A DNA stretch of 64,000 nt. It comes from Palsa-513 sp036510225. Its GTDB lineage: Bacteria; Actinomycetota; Thermoleophilia; Solirubrobacterales; Solirubrobacteraceae. The stretch spans positions 33,278-97,277 of the forward strand of contig DATCEH010000034.1 in the NCBI GenBank assembly GCA_036510225.1, read 5' to 3'. Of the stretch, positions 53,830 through 62,185 are shown one piece after another. Made by a program: the position numbers and the translations under genes. The notes beneath the pieces were generated by a model that made no database searches, had not been told where the DNA came from, and saw nothing but the letters and a program-made list of their open reading frames with translations. Numbering within the stretch: position 1 is the stretch's first letter; the number at the start of each line of letters is the position of its first letter.

Positions 53830-54909
53830 TCAGGGGGTGAATTTCACCGTGATCACGTCGCCGTCGGAGATCAGGTAGTCGCGCCCCTCCAGGCGGAGCG
53901 TCCCGCGATCCCGCGCGCCGGCGTACCCGCCGGCCGTCACGAGCGCCTCCCAGCCGATCACCTCGGCCCGGACGAAGCCCCGCTGGATGTCGGAGTGGAT
54001 CTGGCCGGCGGCGTGCCACGCGGTCAGGCCACGGCGCAGGTGCCAGGACTGGGCGGGCTTGGCCTCGCCTGCCGTGAAGAAGGCGATCAGCTCGAGCAGC
54101 TCGAACGCGCCGCGGACGACCCGCTGGAGCCCGGACTCGCCGACGCCGAGACCCTCGCGCATCGCCTGCGCCTCGTCGTCGTCGAGCTCGCCGAGCTCGG
54201 CCTCGATCCGCGCGGACACGGCGACGACCCCGGCACCCTGGGCTGCCGCGTGGGCGGCGATCGCCTCGGGCACGTCGTCGGACCCCTCGTCGACGTTGGC
54301 GACGAAGAGAACCGGCTTGGCGGTCAGCGGACCGAGCAGTCGCAGCGCATCCGGGGCGTCCGCCGGCGGCGGGACGCTGCGGGCCGGGCGACCCGACTGG
54401 AGGGCATCGATCAGCCGCTCGAGCCAAGCAAGCTCTGAGATCGCCGCCCGGTCGCCGCCGCGGGCGCTGCGCACAACGCGGTCGATCCGGCGCTCGGCCT
54501 GCTCGAGGTCGGCGAGGATCAGCTCGGTCTCGATCGTCTCGATGTCGGCGAGCGGGTCGACCCGGCCCTCCGGGTGGATCACGTTGTCGTCCTGGTGGGC
54601 GCGGACGACGTGGAGGATCGCGTCGGTCTCACGGATGTTCGCGAGGAACTTGTTGCCGAGACCTTCGCCCGACGACGCGCCCGCCACGAGGCCGGCGATG
54701 TCGTGGAAGTAGACCGTGTCGTAGACGAGCTCGCTCGCGCCGAGCGTCTCGGCGACCTGCTGGAGTCGCTCGTCGACCACCGGAACGACGGCGACATTCG
54801 GCTCGATCGTCGTGAACGGGTAGTTCGCCGCCTCGGCACCCGCCTGGGTGAGGGCGTTGAAGAGCGACGACTTGCCCGCGTTCGGCATCCCGACGATCCC
54901 GATCTTCAT
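53830..54909 (-). CDS. ychF: Ribosome-binding GTPase/ATPase YchF
   Basis: A 359-aa Obg-family P-loop protein. P-loop GMPNAGKSS (7-15), FHDIAGLVAGASSGEGLGNK, NVDEG as the altered G4, a helical insertion, and a C-terminal TGS domain with LTAWHAAGQIHSDIQRGFVR and the ending GDVITVKFTP. It binds ribosomes and hydrolyses ATP in preference to GTP in studied members. Full length, ATG start. Confidence 0.95.
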   Translation of the reverse strand: MKIGIVGMPNAGKSSLFNALTQAGAEAANYPFTTIEPNVAVVPVVDERLQQVAETLGASELVYDTVYFHDIAGLVAGASSGEGLGNKFLANIRETDAILHVVRAHQDDNVIHPEGRVDPLADIETIETELILADLEQAERRIDRVVRSARGGDRAAISELAWLERLIDALQSGRPARSVPPPADAPDALRLLGPLTAKPVLFVANVDEGSDDVPEAIAAHAAAQGAGVVAVSARIEAELGELDDDEAQAMREGLGVGESGLQRVVRGAFELLELIAFFTAGEAKPAQSWHLRRGLTAWHAAGQIHSDIQRGFVRAEVIGWEALVTAGGYAGARDRGTLRLEGRDYLISDGDVITVKFTP

Positions 54910-54934
54910 CGTCCCGAGGCCTCCTCGCGTGCCT

Positions 54935-55498
54935 TCATCGTCTGGCCGGCCCCTCGCCGGCGAAGCCGCCCGGCAGTGTCGGGCTGGTCCCGCCGATCAG
55001 CAGGCCGAGCACGGCGCCGGCGAGCACGTCGGACGGGTGGTGGACTCCGAGCCGCAGCCGCGAGACGGCCAGCCCGAACGCCAGCAGGTAGAGGGCGGCC
55101 GGCGGACCGCCAGCTCGCGAGTAGGCCCGGGCGCCGGCGAACGAGGTTGCCGCGTGGGCGCTGGGAAAGCTCAGCTGGGTCGGCGTCGAGACCAGCCCGC
55201 CGTCCGGCCGCCGGCGACGGACGGCCAGCTTGACCGCGGTGTTCAGCGCGTAGGCCGCGGCGACCCGGCCGGTCGCCGCCCGCCAGACCGACCGCCGCCG
55301 CGCCTCTCCGAGCACGGACATCGTCCCGCCGAGCGCGAACCAGATCCCCCCGTAATCACCCACCCGCGAGAAGCCTGCCGTCCGCCTGGGGCGCCGACCA
55401 GCTCGCAGCAGGCCCGCCAGGCGGGCATCGATCGTGCCGGGCGCCGGCATGGAGGCTGACCGGGCGGGCTCAGGCGCCGAATCCGACCCGGGGCTCAT
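54935..55498 (-). CDS. PAP2-family membrane phosphatase
   Basis: A 187-aa phosphatidic acid phosphatase-like enzyme. The three active-site motifs are visible: KLAVRRRRP, PSAHAAT and SRLRLGVHHPSD. Hydrophobic segments surround them. It may dephosphorylate undecaprenyl diphosphate or phospholipids. ATG 55498 overlaps the upstream small gene by 29 nt; ATG 55450 (MPAPGTIDAR) would avoid most of the overlap. Confidence 0.85.
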   Translation of the reverse strand: MSPGSDSAPEPARSASMPAPGTIDARLAGLLRAGRRPRRTAGFSRVGDYGGIWFALGGTMSVLGEARRRSVWRAATGRVAAAYALNTAVKLAVRRRRPDGGLVSTPTQLSFPSAHAATSFAGARAYSRAGGPPAALYLLAFGLAVSRLRLGVHHPSDVLAGAVLGLLIGGTSPTLPGGFAGEGPARR

Positions 55499-55694
55499 CC
55501 GATTCGGTGCGGACGAAGACGACCTGGGCGAGGTCGAGCCGGACGATCGCGTCCTCGCAGTCGAGCTTGTACCACCCGTTGCGGGATTCCAGCGCCGTCT
55601 CCAGGGCTTCGCGCTCGGCGACCTGGAGGCGCGCGGCGAGCACCTGGCCGCCGGTGAAGCCGATCGAGATGCGTTGGGGCTTTGGGGTTGCCAT
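55470..55694 (-). CDS. Small conserved-type hypothetical protein
   Basis: A 74-aa protein, beta-rich in appearance: RISIGFTGGQVLAARLQV, ALESRNGWYKLDCEDAIVRL, DLAQVVFVRTESDE. Its ATG shares one base with the epimerase stop (TGATG), so the two are translationally coupled. Function unknown; the layout looks like a small single-domain protein with a final strand. Confidence 0.65.
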   Translation of the reverse strand: MATPKPQRISIGFTGGQVLAARLQVAEREALETALESRNGWYKLDCEDAIVRLDLAQVVFVRTESDEPRVGFGA

Positions 55695-56098
55695 CAGTGT
55701 GCGGGCTCCACGAGTTCGGTGAGGACTCCGCCGCAGGCGGCGGGGTGTAGAAATGCTACGCGCGACCCGCGCAGGCCGGGACGCGGAGCCGCGTCGATCA
55801 GCCGGACGCCCTCCTGCGTGAGCTTGGCCAGCGCGGCGTCGATGTCGGCCACCTGGTAGGCGACGTGGTGCATCCCGGGACCCTTGCGGGCGAGGAAACG
55901 GCCGATCGGGGTGTCTTCGCCGGTTGGCGCAAGCAGCTCGACGTGGCTGTCGCCGACGTCGAGCAGGACGGCTTCGACGCCTTGTGACTCGACGGTCTCG
56001 CGATGCGTGAGCGTCATGCCGAACGTTCCCGACAGCAGCGCGACGGCCGACTTGAGGTCGGCGACGGCTACGCCGACATGGTCGATGCGGTCGAACAC
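55694..56098 (-). CDS. mce: Methylmalonyl-CoA epimerase
   Basis: A 134-aa glyoxalase-fold (VOC) enzyme, matching methylmalonyl-CoA epimerases: FDRIDHVGVAVADL (metal His), SHVELLAPTGEDTPIGRFL, GMHHVAYQVADIDAAL (metal His) and GVLTELVEP (metal Glu). It interconverts the (R) and (S) forms on the path from propionyl-CoA to succinyl-CoA. No mutase or carboxylase is in the window. Confidence 0.88.
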   Translation of the reverse strand: MFDRIDHVGVAVADLKSAVALLSGTFGMTLTHRETVESQGVEAVLLDVGDSHVELLAPTGEDTPIGRFLARKGPGMHHVAYQVADIDAALAKLTQEGVRLIDAAPRPGLRGSRVAFLHPAACGGVLTELVEPAH

Positions 56099-56205
56099 CG
56101 CCGGGAGTCTAGTTGCCGGGCCTGGAGGCCAGCGAAGTCGGGCTCGGGACGCCGCGGCAACCGGGAGGTGGCCACCGCCACACCGGGCATCCCGCAGCCG
56201 TGGTC

Positions 56206-57735
56206 CTATTCGGTCGGGCCGCCGACGGTGCCCCCGCTGCGGCGAAACGCGGCGATCGACGGCCGGCGGGGAACCTCGGCCATGATCCGATCGATCGTCG
56301 TCCGGTCGAGCACCTCGTTGCGCAGGAGCTCGGACGCGAGCTGCTCGAGCTGTGCGCGGTTGGCCTCGATCAGGTCGTGGGCGGCCTGGCGGGCCTCGTG
56401 GACGACCTGCTCACGCTCCTCGTCGCGGATCCGCAGGGTGATGTCTGAGACCGTGCCGGCCGAGTCGGTGCCGATCACGGCGCCCGACGTGCCCATCGCG
56501 TACTCGGCGATCATCGCCCGGGCGATGTCGGCGACCCGGCGGAGATCGTCGGCCGCGCCGGTCGTGACGTCGCCGAAGACGATCTCCTCGGCAGCCCGGC
56601 CGCCGAGCAGCATCGTCATGTAGTCGACGAGCTCGTCGCGCGTCTTCAGATACCGGTCCTCGTCCGGCAGGTTCAGCGTGTACCCGAGGGCTCGTCCGCG
56701 GGGGACGATCGAGATCTTGTGGACCCGGTCGACGGTCGGCAGCAGCTCGGCGCAGAGGGCGTGGCCGGCTTCGTGGTAGGCGACGACCGACCGTTCGTGG
56801 TCTGAGAGCACGCGGCGCGACTGGGCGCCGGCGATGATCCGCTCGAGGGCGTGATCGAAGTCGATCATCTCGATCTCCTCAGCCGCGCGTCGGGCGGCGA
56901 AGATCGCCGCCTCGTTGCAGATGTTCGCCAGATCGGCGCCGGTCAGGCCGCTCGTCTGCCGGGCGATCAGCTCGAAGTCGACCGACTCGACCCGCTTGTC
57001 ACGGGTGTGGACCCGAAGGATCGCCTCGCGGTCGCGGACGTCCGGCGGGGCGACGTAGATCTGACGGTCGAAGCGACCGGGCCGCAGCATCGCCGGGTCG
57101 AGCTTGTCGAGCAGGTTGGACGCGGCGATCACGACGACCCGACCGGTCGAGTGGAAGCCGTCCATCTCGATCAGCAGCTGGTTGAGCGTCTGGTCCTTCT
57201 CCCCGGAGATGTCCATGCCCCGGCGGCCGCCGACGGCGTCGAGCTCGTCGATGAAGATGATCGCCGGCTCGTTCTTGCGGGCGATCCGGAACAGCCGGCG
57301 AACGCGGGAGGCGCCGAGGCCGGCGAACATCTCGACGAAGGACGCGGCCGACTGGGAGTAGAAGCGGGCGCCCGACTCGTGGGCGACGGCCTTCGCCAGC
57401 AGGGTCTTGCCGGTCCCCGGAGGGCCGTGGAGGAGGACCCCGCGGGGGACGCGGGCGCCGAGCTTGGCAAAGCGCGCCGGGTCCCGAAGGAACTCGACGA
57501 TCTCCTCGAGCTCGGCCTTGGCGTCCTCGACGCCGGCGATGTCCGCCCAGCCGACCGCCATGTCCGACGCCGGCTTGATCTCCTGCGGCTTGGTCTTCGG
57601 CATCAGCGTCATCGTCCGCGAGATCAGGGCGACCATCGCGACCATGAAGAGAATCGTCGCCAGCGGGATCCAGCTCTCGGCGCCGTTCTGAATGCCGTTG
57701 AGGAAGCTTCCGAAGATCACCACTAGGTGAACCAC
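56206..57735 (-). CDS. FtsH-like AAA+ membrane metalloprotease with short N terminus
   Basis: An ATP-dependent zinc protease of about 509 aa. Its parts: one membrane helix (WIPLATILFMVAMVALIS), linker, Walker A (GPPGTGKT), pore loop (SAASFVEMFAGLGASRVRRL), Walker B (IIFIDELDAVG), SRH (LLRPGRFDRQIYV-like) and the protease domain with HEAGH and the third ligand in TTGAADDLRRV. Typical FtsH has two helices with a 70-residue external domain between; here the first helix and external domain are missing. The start is uncertain: GTG 57735 is listed, GTG 57798 or 57723/57720 are possible, and none adds a second helix. Confidence 0.88.
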   Translation of the reverse strand: MVHLVVIFGSFLNGIQNGAESWIPLATILFMVAMVALISRTMTLMPKTKPQEIKPASDMAVGWADIAGVEDAKAELEEIVEFLRDPARFAKLGARVPRGVLLHGPPGTGKTLLAKAVAHESGARFYSQSAASFVEMFAGLGASRVRRLFRIARKNEPAIIFIDELDAVGGRRGMDISGEKDQTLNQLLIEMDGFHSTGRVVVIAASNLLDKLDPAMLRPGRFDRQIYVAPPDVRDREAILRVHTRDKRVESVDFELIARQTSGLTGADLANICNEAAIFAARRAAEEIEMIDFDHALERIIAGAQSRRVLSDHERSVVAYHEAGHALCAELLPTVDRVHKISIVPRGRALGYTLNLPDEDRYLKTRDELVDYMTMLLGGRAAEEIVFGDVTTGAADDLRRVADIARAMIAEYAMGTSGAVIGTDSAGTVSDITLRIRDEEREQVVHEARQAAHDLIEANRAQLEQLASELLRNEVLDRTTIDRIMAEVPRRPSIAAFRRSGGTVGGPTE

Positions 57736-57814
57736 ATCGGCCCGGCCGGCCGCCGACTGTAGGGCGGGCCGGCGCAATCGGCCCCGACACTCGTCCACCT
57801 GCCGGGGCCGGGAC

Positions 57815-59134
57815 TCACGATCGCCCGCCTGCGCCGAGCATCTCCACGGCGAGATCGCGGAAGAACTCGGCCGCGAACCCGAGGTCGCGGACGTCGATCC
57901 GCTCGTCGGCCCCGTGGATCAGCGGGTCCGTCGCGTAGCGGTTCTCGTGGCGGTGGGGGAAGAACCCGTAGGCATCGCACTCGGGGAAGGCGTCGCGGAA
58001 GGTCCGCGAGTCGGTGAATCCGGGCAGGACCACGGGAGCCAGCACGGCGTCGGGTTCGCGCTCGGCGATCCACCGGCCGATGAACTCGGTCATCGGCGAC
58101 TGGACGGGCGAACGGTTGCCGATCACCTGCTCGGTGAACTCCAGCCGGTAGCCGTCGTCGCCGAGCACCTCGCGGATCCGCTTGAGCGTCTCGGCCTCGC
58201 CAAGTCCCGGCGGCACCCGGCAGTCGACCTGGAGCCGGGCAACGGCCGGGATCACGTTGATCTTCGCCGACGCGGAGATCCGCGTCGGGGTGAGTGACAC
58301 GCCCATCATCGGCTCGAGCAGCGGGGCGAGGCGCGGCTCGGCGGCGCGGATCCGGTCGAGCACCGCGCGGAGGTCTCCGTCGGTCGACTCGCCGATCGCC
58401 TCGAGGAATGCGCGCGGCTCGACGCCGAGGTCGTAGTCCGGCTGAGGGCCGGCGAGCCGATCGAGCAGGGGAGCCATCTTGAGCAGGGCGTTGTCGCCGA
58501 GGCGGGGCATCGACGCGTGACCGGCGACGCCGTCCGTGCTCAGCGTGAAGCGGAAGACGCCCTTCTCGGCGCAGCCGAGGCAGTACAGCCGGCGGCCCTG
58601 GTACTCGAGGATCCCGCCGCCGCCCTCGTTGACGAGCATGTCGCAGCGGACCTTCTCGGGGTGTGTCGCCGTCAGCCACTGGGCTCCCTCGGCCCCGCCG
58701 GTCTCCTCGTCAACGACGCAGACGACGAGCAGCGTCCCCCGGGCGGGGCGCCAGCCGGACGCGGCGAGCGAGATCGCCGCGGCCGCCTCGGCCGCGGTCT
58801 GCGACTTCATGTCGAGCGCCCCCCGGCCCCAGACGAAGCCGTCGTCGAGGTCGCCCGACCACGGGTCATGCGTCCAGTCGGCCGGCGTCGCGAGAACAGT
58901 GTCCACGTGTGACAGGAGACAGACCGTCGGCCCGTCGGTGAGACCGTCGAGGCGGGCGACGAGGTTCGGCCGGGGCTCGGTGCGGCCGAGCAGCTCGCAT
59001 TCGAAGCCGGCGTCGACAAGCAGCCCGGCGAGATACTCCTGCGCGGCGCGCTCGTCACCGGGCGGGTTGACCGTGTTGAAGCGGATCAGCCGCTGGAGAA
59101 GCTCCGTCGCGGCGCTCTGGAGGTCCTCGGCCAT
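57815..59134 (-). CDS. M20-family zinc peptidase/deacylase
   Basis: A 439-aa amidohydrolase-type peptidase. LLSHVDTVLA (metal His/Asp), WGRGALDMKS (bridging Asp), VVDEETGGAEG (catalytic Glu and metal Glu) and a dimerisation domain (residues about 185-310) are in order. It probably cleaves dipeptides or N-acyl amino acids in the cytosol. ATG 59134. It diverges from a peptide-type ABC importer, so hydrolysis of imported peptides is a natural role. Confidence 0.85.
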   Translation of the reverse strand: MAEDLQSAATELLQRLIRFNTVNPPGDERAAQEYLAGLLVDAGFECELLGRTEPRPNLVARLDGLTDGPTVCLLSHVDTVLATPADWTHDPWSGDLDDGFVWGRGALDMKSQTAAEAAAAISLAASGWRPARGTLLVVCVVDEETGGAEGAQWLTATHPEKVRCDMLVNEGGGGILEYQGRRLYCLGCAEKGVFRFTLSTDGVAGHASMPRLGDNALLKMAPLLDRLAGPQPDYDLGVEPRAFLEAIGESTDGDLRAVLDRIRAAEPRLAPLLEPMMGVSLTPTRISASAKINVIPAVARLQVDCRVPPGLGEAETLKRIREVLGDDGYRLEFTEQVIGNRSPVQSPMTEFIGRWIAEREPDAVLAPVVLPGFTDSRTFRDAFPECDAYGFFPHRHENRYATDPLIHGADERIDVRDLGFAAEFFRDLAVEMLGAGGRS

Positions 59135-59148
59135 CGAGTCGAAGGTTA

Positions 59149-59163
59149 CGCGGAATTTCCGCG
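59149..59163. promoter_or_regulatory. Operator-like dyad CGCGGAA-T-TTCCGCG
   Basis: A perfect 15-bp dyad in the 165-nt gap between the M20 peptidase (start 59134) and the divergent peptide ABC operon. It is 15 bases from the peptidase ATG, a position suited to repression of the peptidase; joint control of both sides is possible. Confidence 0.5.
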
Positions 59164-59222
59164 GCCGACCTCGGACTGCACTACATTAGGACCGGATCGG
59201 CAGGGATGTTGGAGGAGGACGC

Positions 59223-59288
59223 TTGGCCGCAGGGCCTGTAGCTCTCGATCGGTGCACCTCGCGAGTTCGCTGGAAGGGTTCCAGCTGA
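59223..59288 (+). CDS. Possible 21-codon leader ORF before the ABC operon
   Basis: GGAGGAGG (59211-59218) lies four bases before TTG 59223, which opens a 21-codon frame stopping at TGA 59286-59288, eleven bases before the permease ATG. The permease itself has no good ribosome binding site, so this ORF could deliver ribosomes to it. Short ORFs arise by chance, hence low confidence. Confidence 0.25.
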   Translation: MAAGPVALDRCTSRVRWKGSS

Positions 59289-59299
59289 GCACGACGATC

Positions 59300-60256
59300 A
59301 TGGCCGACGCCGAGCTCGGCGTCGCAGGCCTCCAAACAGAGGGGGGCGAGATCGCCGCGCGGTCGCCGCTCCAGCTGTTCTGGCGGCGTTTCCGCAAGGA
59401 CCGGGTGGCGACCGTCTCGCTCGGGTTCATCGTGGTCCTGATCGTGATCGCGCTCGCCGCGCCACTCGTCGTCGACGTCGTCGGCGTGCCGGGCCCGGAT
59501 GTCCAGAACCTCAACCTCACGGACGCCTTCGGCGCGCCGATCGGCCCGAGCGCAGCCCATCCGTTCGGCGTGGATCCACTCGGCCGGGACATCCTCGCCC
59601 GGGTGATCTACGGAACCCGCGTCTCACTCGAGGTCGGCATCATCGGCACGCTGATCGCGACCGTGATCGGCACGGTGCTCGGCCTGATCGCCGGCTTCTA
59701 CCGCGGCGTGATCGACACGATCCTGTCGCGCTTCACCGATGTCGTCCTCTCGTTCCCCGTCCTCGTGCTCGGACTCGGCCTCGGCGCCGCGTGCGGCGTG
59801 CGCGGATGTGCCGGCGGGCTGATCCAGCCGGGCCTCGGCACGATCCTCTTCATCATTGCGATCGTCAACTGGACGTACGTCTACAGGATCGTTCGGGGGC
59901 AGGTCCTGTCGCTGCGCGAGAAGGACTTCGTCGAGGCCGCGCGGGCCCTCGGCGCGTCGGATTCGCGGATCATCTTCCGCGAGATCCTGCCCAATCTCGT
60001 CGCCCCGCTGATCGTCTACTCGAGCCTCCTGATCCCGCTCAACATCCTGCTCGAGGCCGGCCTCTCGTTCCTCGGCGTCGGGATCAGGGCGCCGGCCGCG
60101 AGCTGGGGCCAGATGATCGCCGATGCGACCAACGTCTTCCAGACGGCCTGGTGGTATATGACGTTCCCAGGTCTTGCTCTGCTGCTGACCGTTCTCGCCT
60201 TCAACCTGCTCGGGGACGGGCTCCAGGACGCACTCAACCCAAGGGCCAATCGATGA
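59300..60256 (+). CDS. Peptide ABC transporter permease, DppC/OppC type
   Basis: A 318-aa inner-membrane permease from ATG 59300 (GTG 59252 also in frame). The OppC N-terminal helix (TVSLGFIVVLIVIALAAPLV), HPFGVDPLGRDILARVIYGT and the EAA loop (VEAARALGASDSRIIFREIL) followed by NILLEAGLSFLGVGIRAPAA are typical. In contrast to the common SBP-DppB-DppC order it is the first gene of the operon. Confidence 0.9.
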   Translation: MADAELGVAGLQTEGGEIAARSPLQLFWRRFRKDRVATVSLGFIVVLIVIALAAPLVVDVVGVPGPDVQNLNLTDAFGAPIGPSAAHPFGVDPLGRDILARVIYGTRVSLEVGIIGTLIATVIGTVLGLIAGFYRGVIDTILSRFTDVVLSFPVLVLGLGLGAACGVRGCAGGLIQPGLGTILFIIAIVNWTYVYRIVRGQVLSLREKDFVEAARALGASDSRIIFREILPNLVAPLIVYSSLLIPLNILLEAGLSFLGVGIRAPAASWGQMIADATNVFQTAWWYMTFPGLALLLTVLAFNLLGDGLQDALNPRANR

Positions 60257-60305
60257 CGGGGCGCGCGTCGCGGCTGGTGAGCTCAAGAGGAGGAGGAACA
60301 GCGAG

Positions 60306-62126
60306 ATGTCACAACTGATCAAGAGGTGGGTCACGCCGGGGTTGGTGCTCGGCGCGACCGCGGTGACCCTCGCCGCGTGCGGTTCGAGCTCGAGCTCGGG
60401 TTCGAATCCGAACGCCCTCAAACAGGTCCCCCTGAAGGCCGGTGAGTCGCCGACCGGCCAGCAGATGTACAACGGCAAGAAGGGCGGTACGCTCCAGGTC
60501 TACAACCAGGAGGACTTCGAGCACCTCGACTCGGGCCAGGCGTACTTCTCGATCGACTACGAGGCGATGTACGCGACCGAGCGCCCGCTCTACTCGTTCA
60601 TGCCCAACAACCAGACGCTCGCCAGCCCGGACCTTGCGGTCGCGCAGCCGGTCGTCACCGACGCAGGCAAGACGGTCACGGTCCACATCAGGCCGAACGT
60701 GCGCTTCGGCCCGCCGGTCAACCGGGTCGTGACCTCGGCTGATGTGGCCTATGCGATCGAGCGGGGAGCCAACCCGAACGTCGCCAACCCGTACTTCGGG
60801 CCGTACTTCGGTGCGATCGTCGGAGCCGAGAACTCGAAGGGCGCCGTGATCGCCAACGGCGGGCCGATCGCCGGGATCACGACACCGAACCCGACGACGA
60901 TCGTCTTCAAGCTGACCACGCCGTCGGCCTCGCTGTTGATCGGCGCGTTGAGCCTGCCGCTGACCGCCCCGGTCCCGGCGAGCTTCGCCAAGCCGATGGA
61001 CGCGCAGAAGCCGACGACCTACGGGTCCAAGTACCTGGTGGCGACGGGCCCGTACATGTTCAAGGCAAACCCGAAGACGGGGGCCTTCCTCAACATCGGC
61101 TACTTCCCCGGCAAGTCGGCGACGCTCGTGCGCAACCCGAACTGGAACCCGAAGACCGACTTCCGGCCGGCCTACCTCGACCAGATCGACATCAACATCG
61201 GCGGCGACCAGACGGTGATCGGCCGCCAGGCCCTGGCGGGCAACGACACGCTCCAGAACGACACGCCGTCGAGCACGGTCGTCAAGCTCGCCTATCAGAG
61301 CTATCCGTCGCAGATCACGTTCACGCCGGGGTCCGGCGACCACTACATGGCGATCGACAACCAGCACGGCCCGTTCAAGAACGTCAACGTGCGTCGCGCG
61401 GTCTGGGCCGCGGTCGATCGTGACGCGATCGTCCGGGTGCTCGGCGGGACGCTGGTCGCCGCACCGATGACGCACTTCATCTATCCGGGCGTCGCCGGCT
61501 ACGACCAGGCCGGCGGGGCCGCGGGCCCGCAGGTGCCATGGAACGTGGACACCGCCGGAAACCTGGCGACCGCCGAGAAGTACATGAAGCTGGCGGGCTT
61601 CCCGTCGGGCAAGTACACGGGAACGAGCACGATCCAGCTGGTCGGGGAGAACGCGCCGACCGACGTGGCCCGCTCGGAGGTCGAGGTCCAGGCGCTGACG
61701 TCGCTCGGCTTCAAGGTGCACACGACGTTCGTCGACCAGGCGACGATGTACTCGAAGTACTGCGGCGTCCCGGCCCAGAACATCGACGCGTGTCCGGCCG
61801 TCGGCTGGATCCGTGACTTCGCCGATCCGCAGACCGTGCTCTACGTCCCGTTCTGGGGCCCGGCGATCGTCCCGACGAACAACTCGAACTGGGGCCAGGT
61901 CAACGATCCGGCGATCAACGCGGCGATGGACAAGGCCGCGGTCGTCGTCGGTGCGGCAGCCCGGGCCCAGGCGTGGGCGAACATCGACAAGATGCTCGTC
62001 AACGACGCGGTCGCCGTCCCCGAGGACTTCGACCTCCAGCCGAACGTCGAGGGCAAGCAGGTGCGGGGAATCGACGACATCTGGGACATCGGGACGTGGG
62101 ACTACTCGTTCACGTCCCTCAAGTAG
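60306..62126 (+). CDS. ABC transporter substrate-binding lipoprotein, SBP_bac_5 family
   Basis: A 606-aa lipoprotein: signal peptide with lipobox LAAC (Cys25) and a Ser/Gly spacer, then the peptide-binding fold (GGTLQVYNQEDFEHLDSGQA, VRFGPPVNRVVTSADVAYAI, NVNVRRAVWAAVDRDAIVRV). Anchored outside the membrane, it would present oligopeptides or similar ligands to the permeases. A run of AGGAGGAGG lies about nine bases before the ATG, stronger than at the genes around it, in line with the need for excess binding protein. Confidence 0.92.
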   Translation: MSQLIKRWVTPGLVLGATAVTLAACGSSSSSGSNPNALKQVPLKAGESPTGQQMYNGKKGGTLQVYNQEDFEHLDSGQAYFSIDYEAMYATERPLYSFMPNNQTLASPDLAVAQPVVTDAGKTVTVHIRPNVRFGPPVNRVVTSADVAYAIERGANPNVANPYFGPYFGAIVGAENSKGAVIANGGPIAGITTPNPTTIVFKLTTPSASLLIGALSLPLTAPVPASFAKPMDAQKPTTYGSKYLVATGPYMFKANPKTGAFLNIGYFPGKSATLVRNPNWNPKTDFRPAYLDQIDINIGGDQTVIGRQALAGNDTLQNDTPSSTVVKLAYQSYPSQITFTPGSGDHYMAIDNQHGPFKNVNVRRAVWAAVDRDAIVRVLGGTLVAAPMTHFIYPGVAGYDQAGGAAGPQVPWNVDTAGNLATAEKYMKLAGFPSGKYTGTSTIQLVGENAPTDVARSEVEVQALTSLGFKVHTTFVDQATMYSKYCGVPAQNIDACPAVGWIRDFADPQTVLYVPFWGPAIVPTNNSNWGQVNDPAINAAMDKAAVVVGAAARAQAWANIDKMLVNDAVAVPEDFDLQPNVEGKQVRGIDDIWDIGTWDYSFTSLK

Positions 62127-62146
62127 GCCGCTGACCACATGACAGG

Positions 62147-62172
62147 GGGGTCCCCGCCACGGCGGGGACCCC
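62147..62172 (+). terminator. GC hairpin between binding protein and second permease
   Basis: GGGGTCCCCGCC (62147-62158), two bases, GGCGGGGACCCC (62161-62172): a perfect 12-bp stem directly after the binding-protein stop and ahead of the next start. It probably protects the binding-protein mRNA or partially terminates, which would lower downstream expression. Confidence 0.5.
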
Positions 62173-62185
62173 GCGTCCCCTCCCC

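Noticed and set aside
60309..62138. 609-codon minus-strand frame opposite the substrate-binding lipoprotein
   Set aside because: A shadow caused by GC-rich codon bias; the plus strand has a lipobox, strong ribosome binding site and family motifs.
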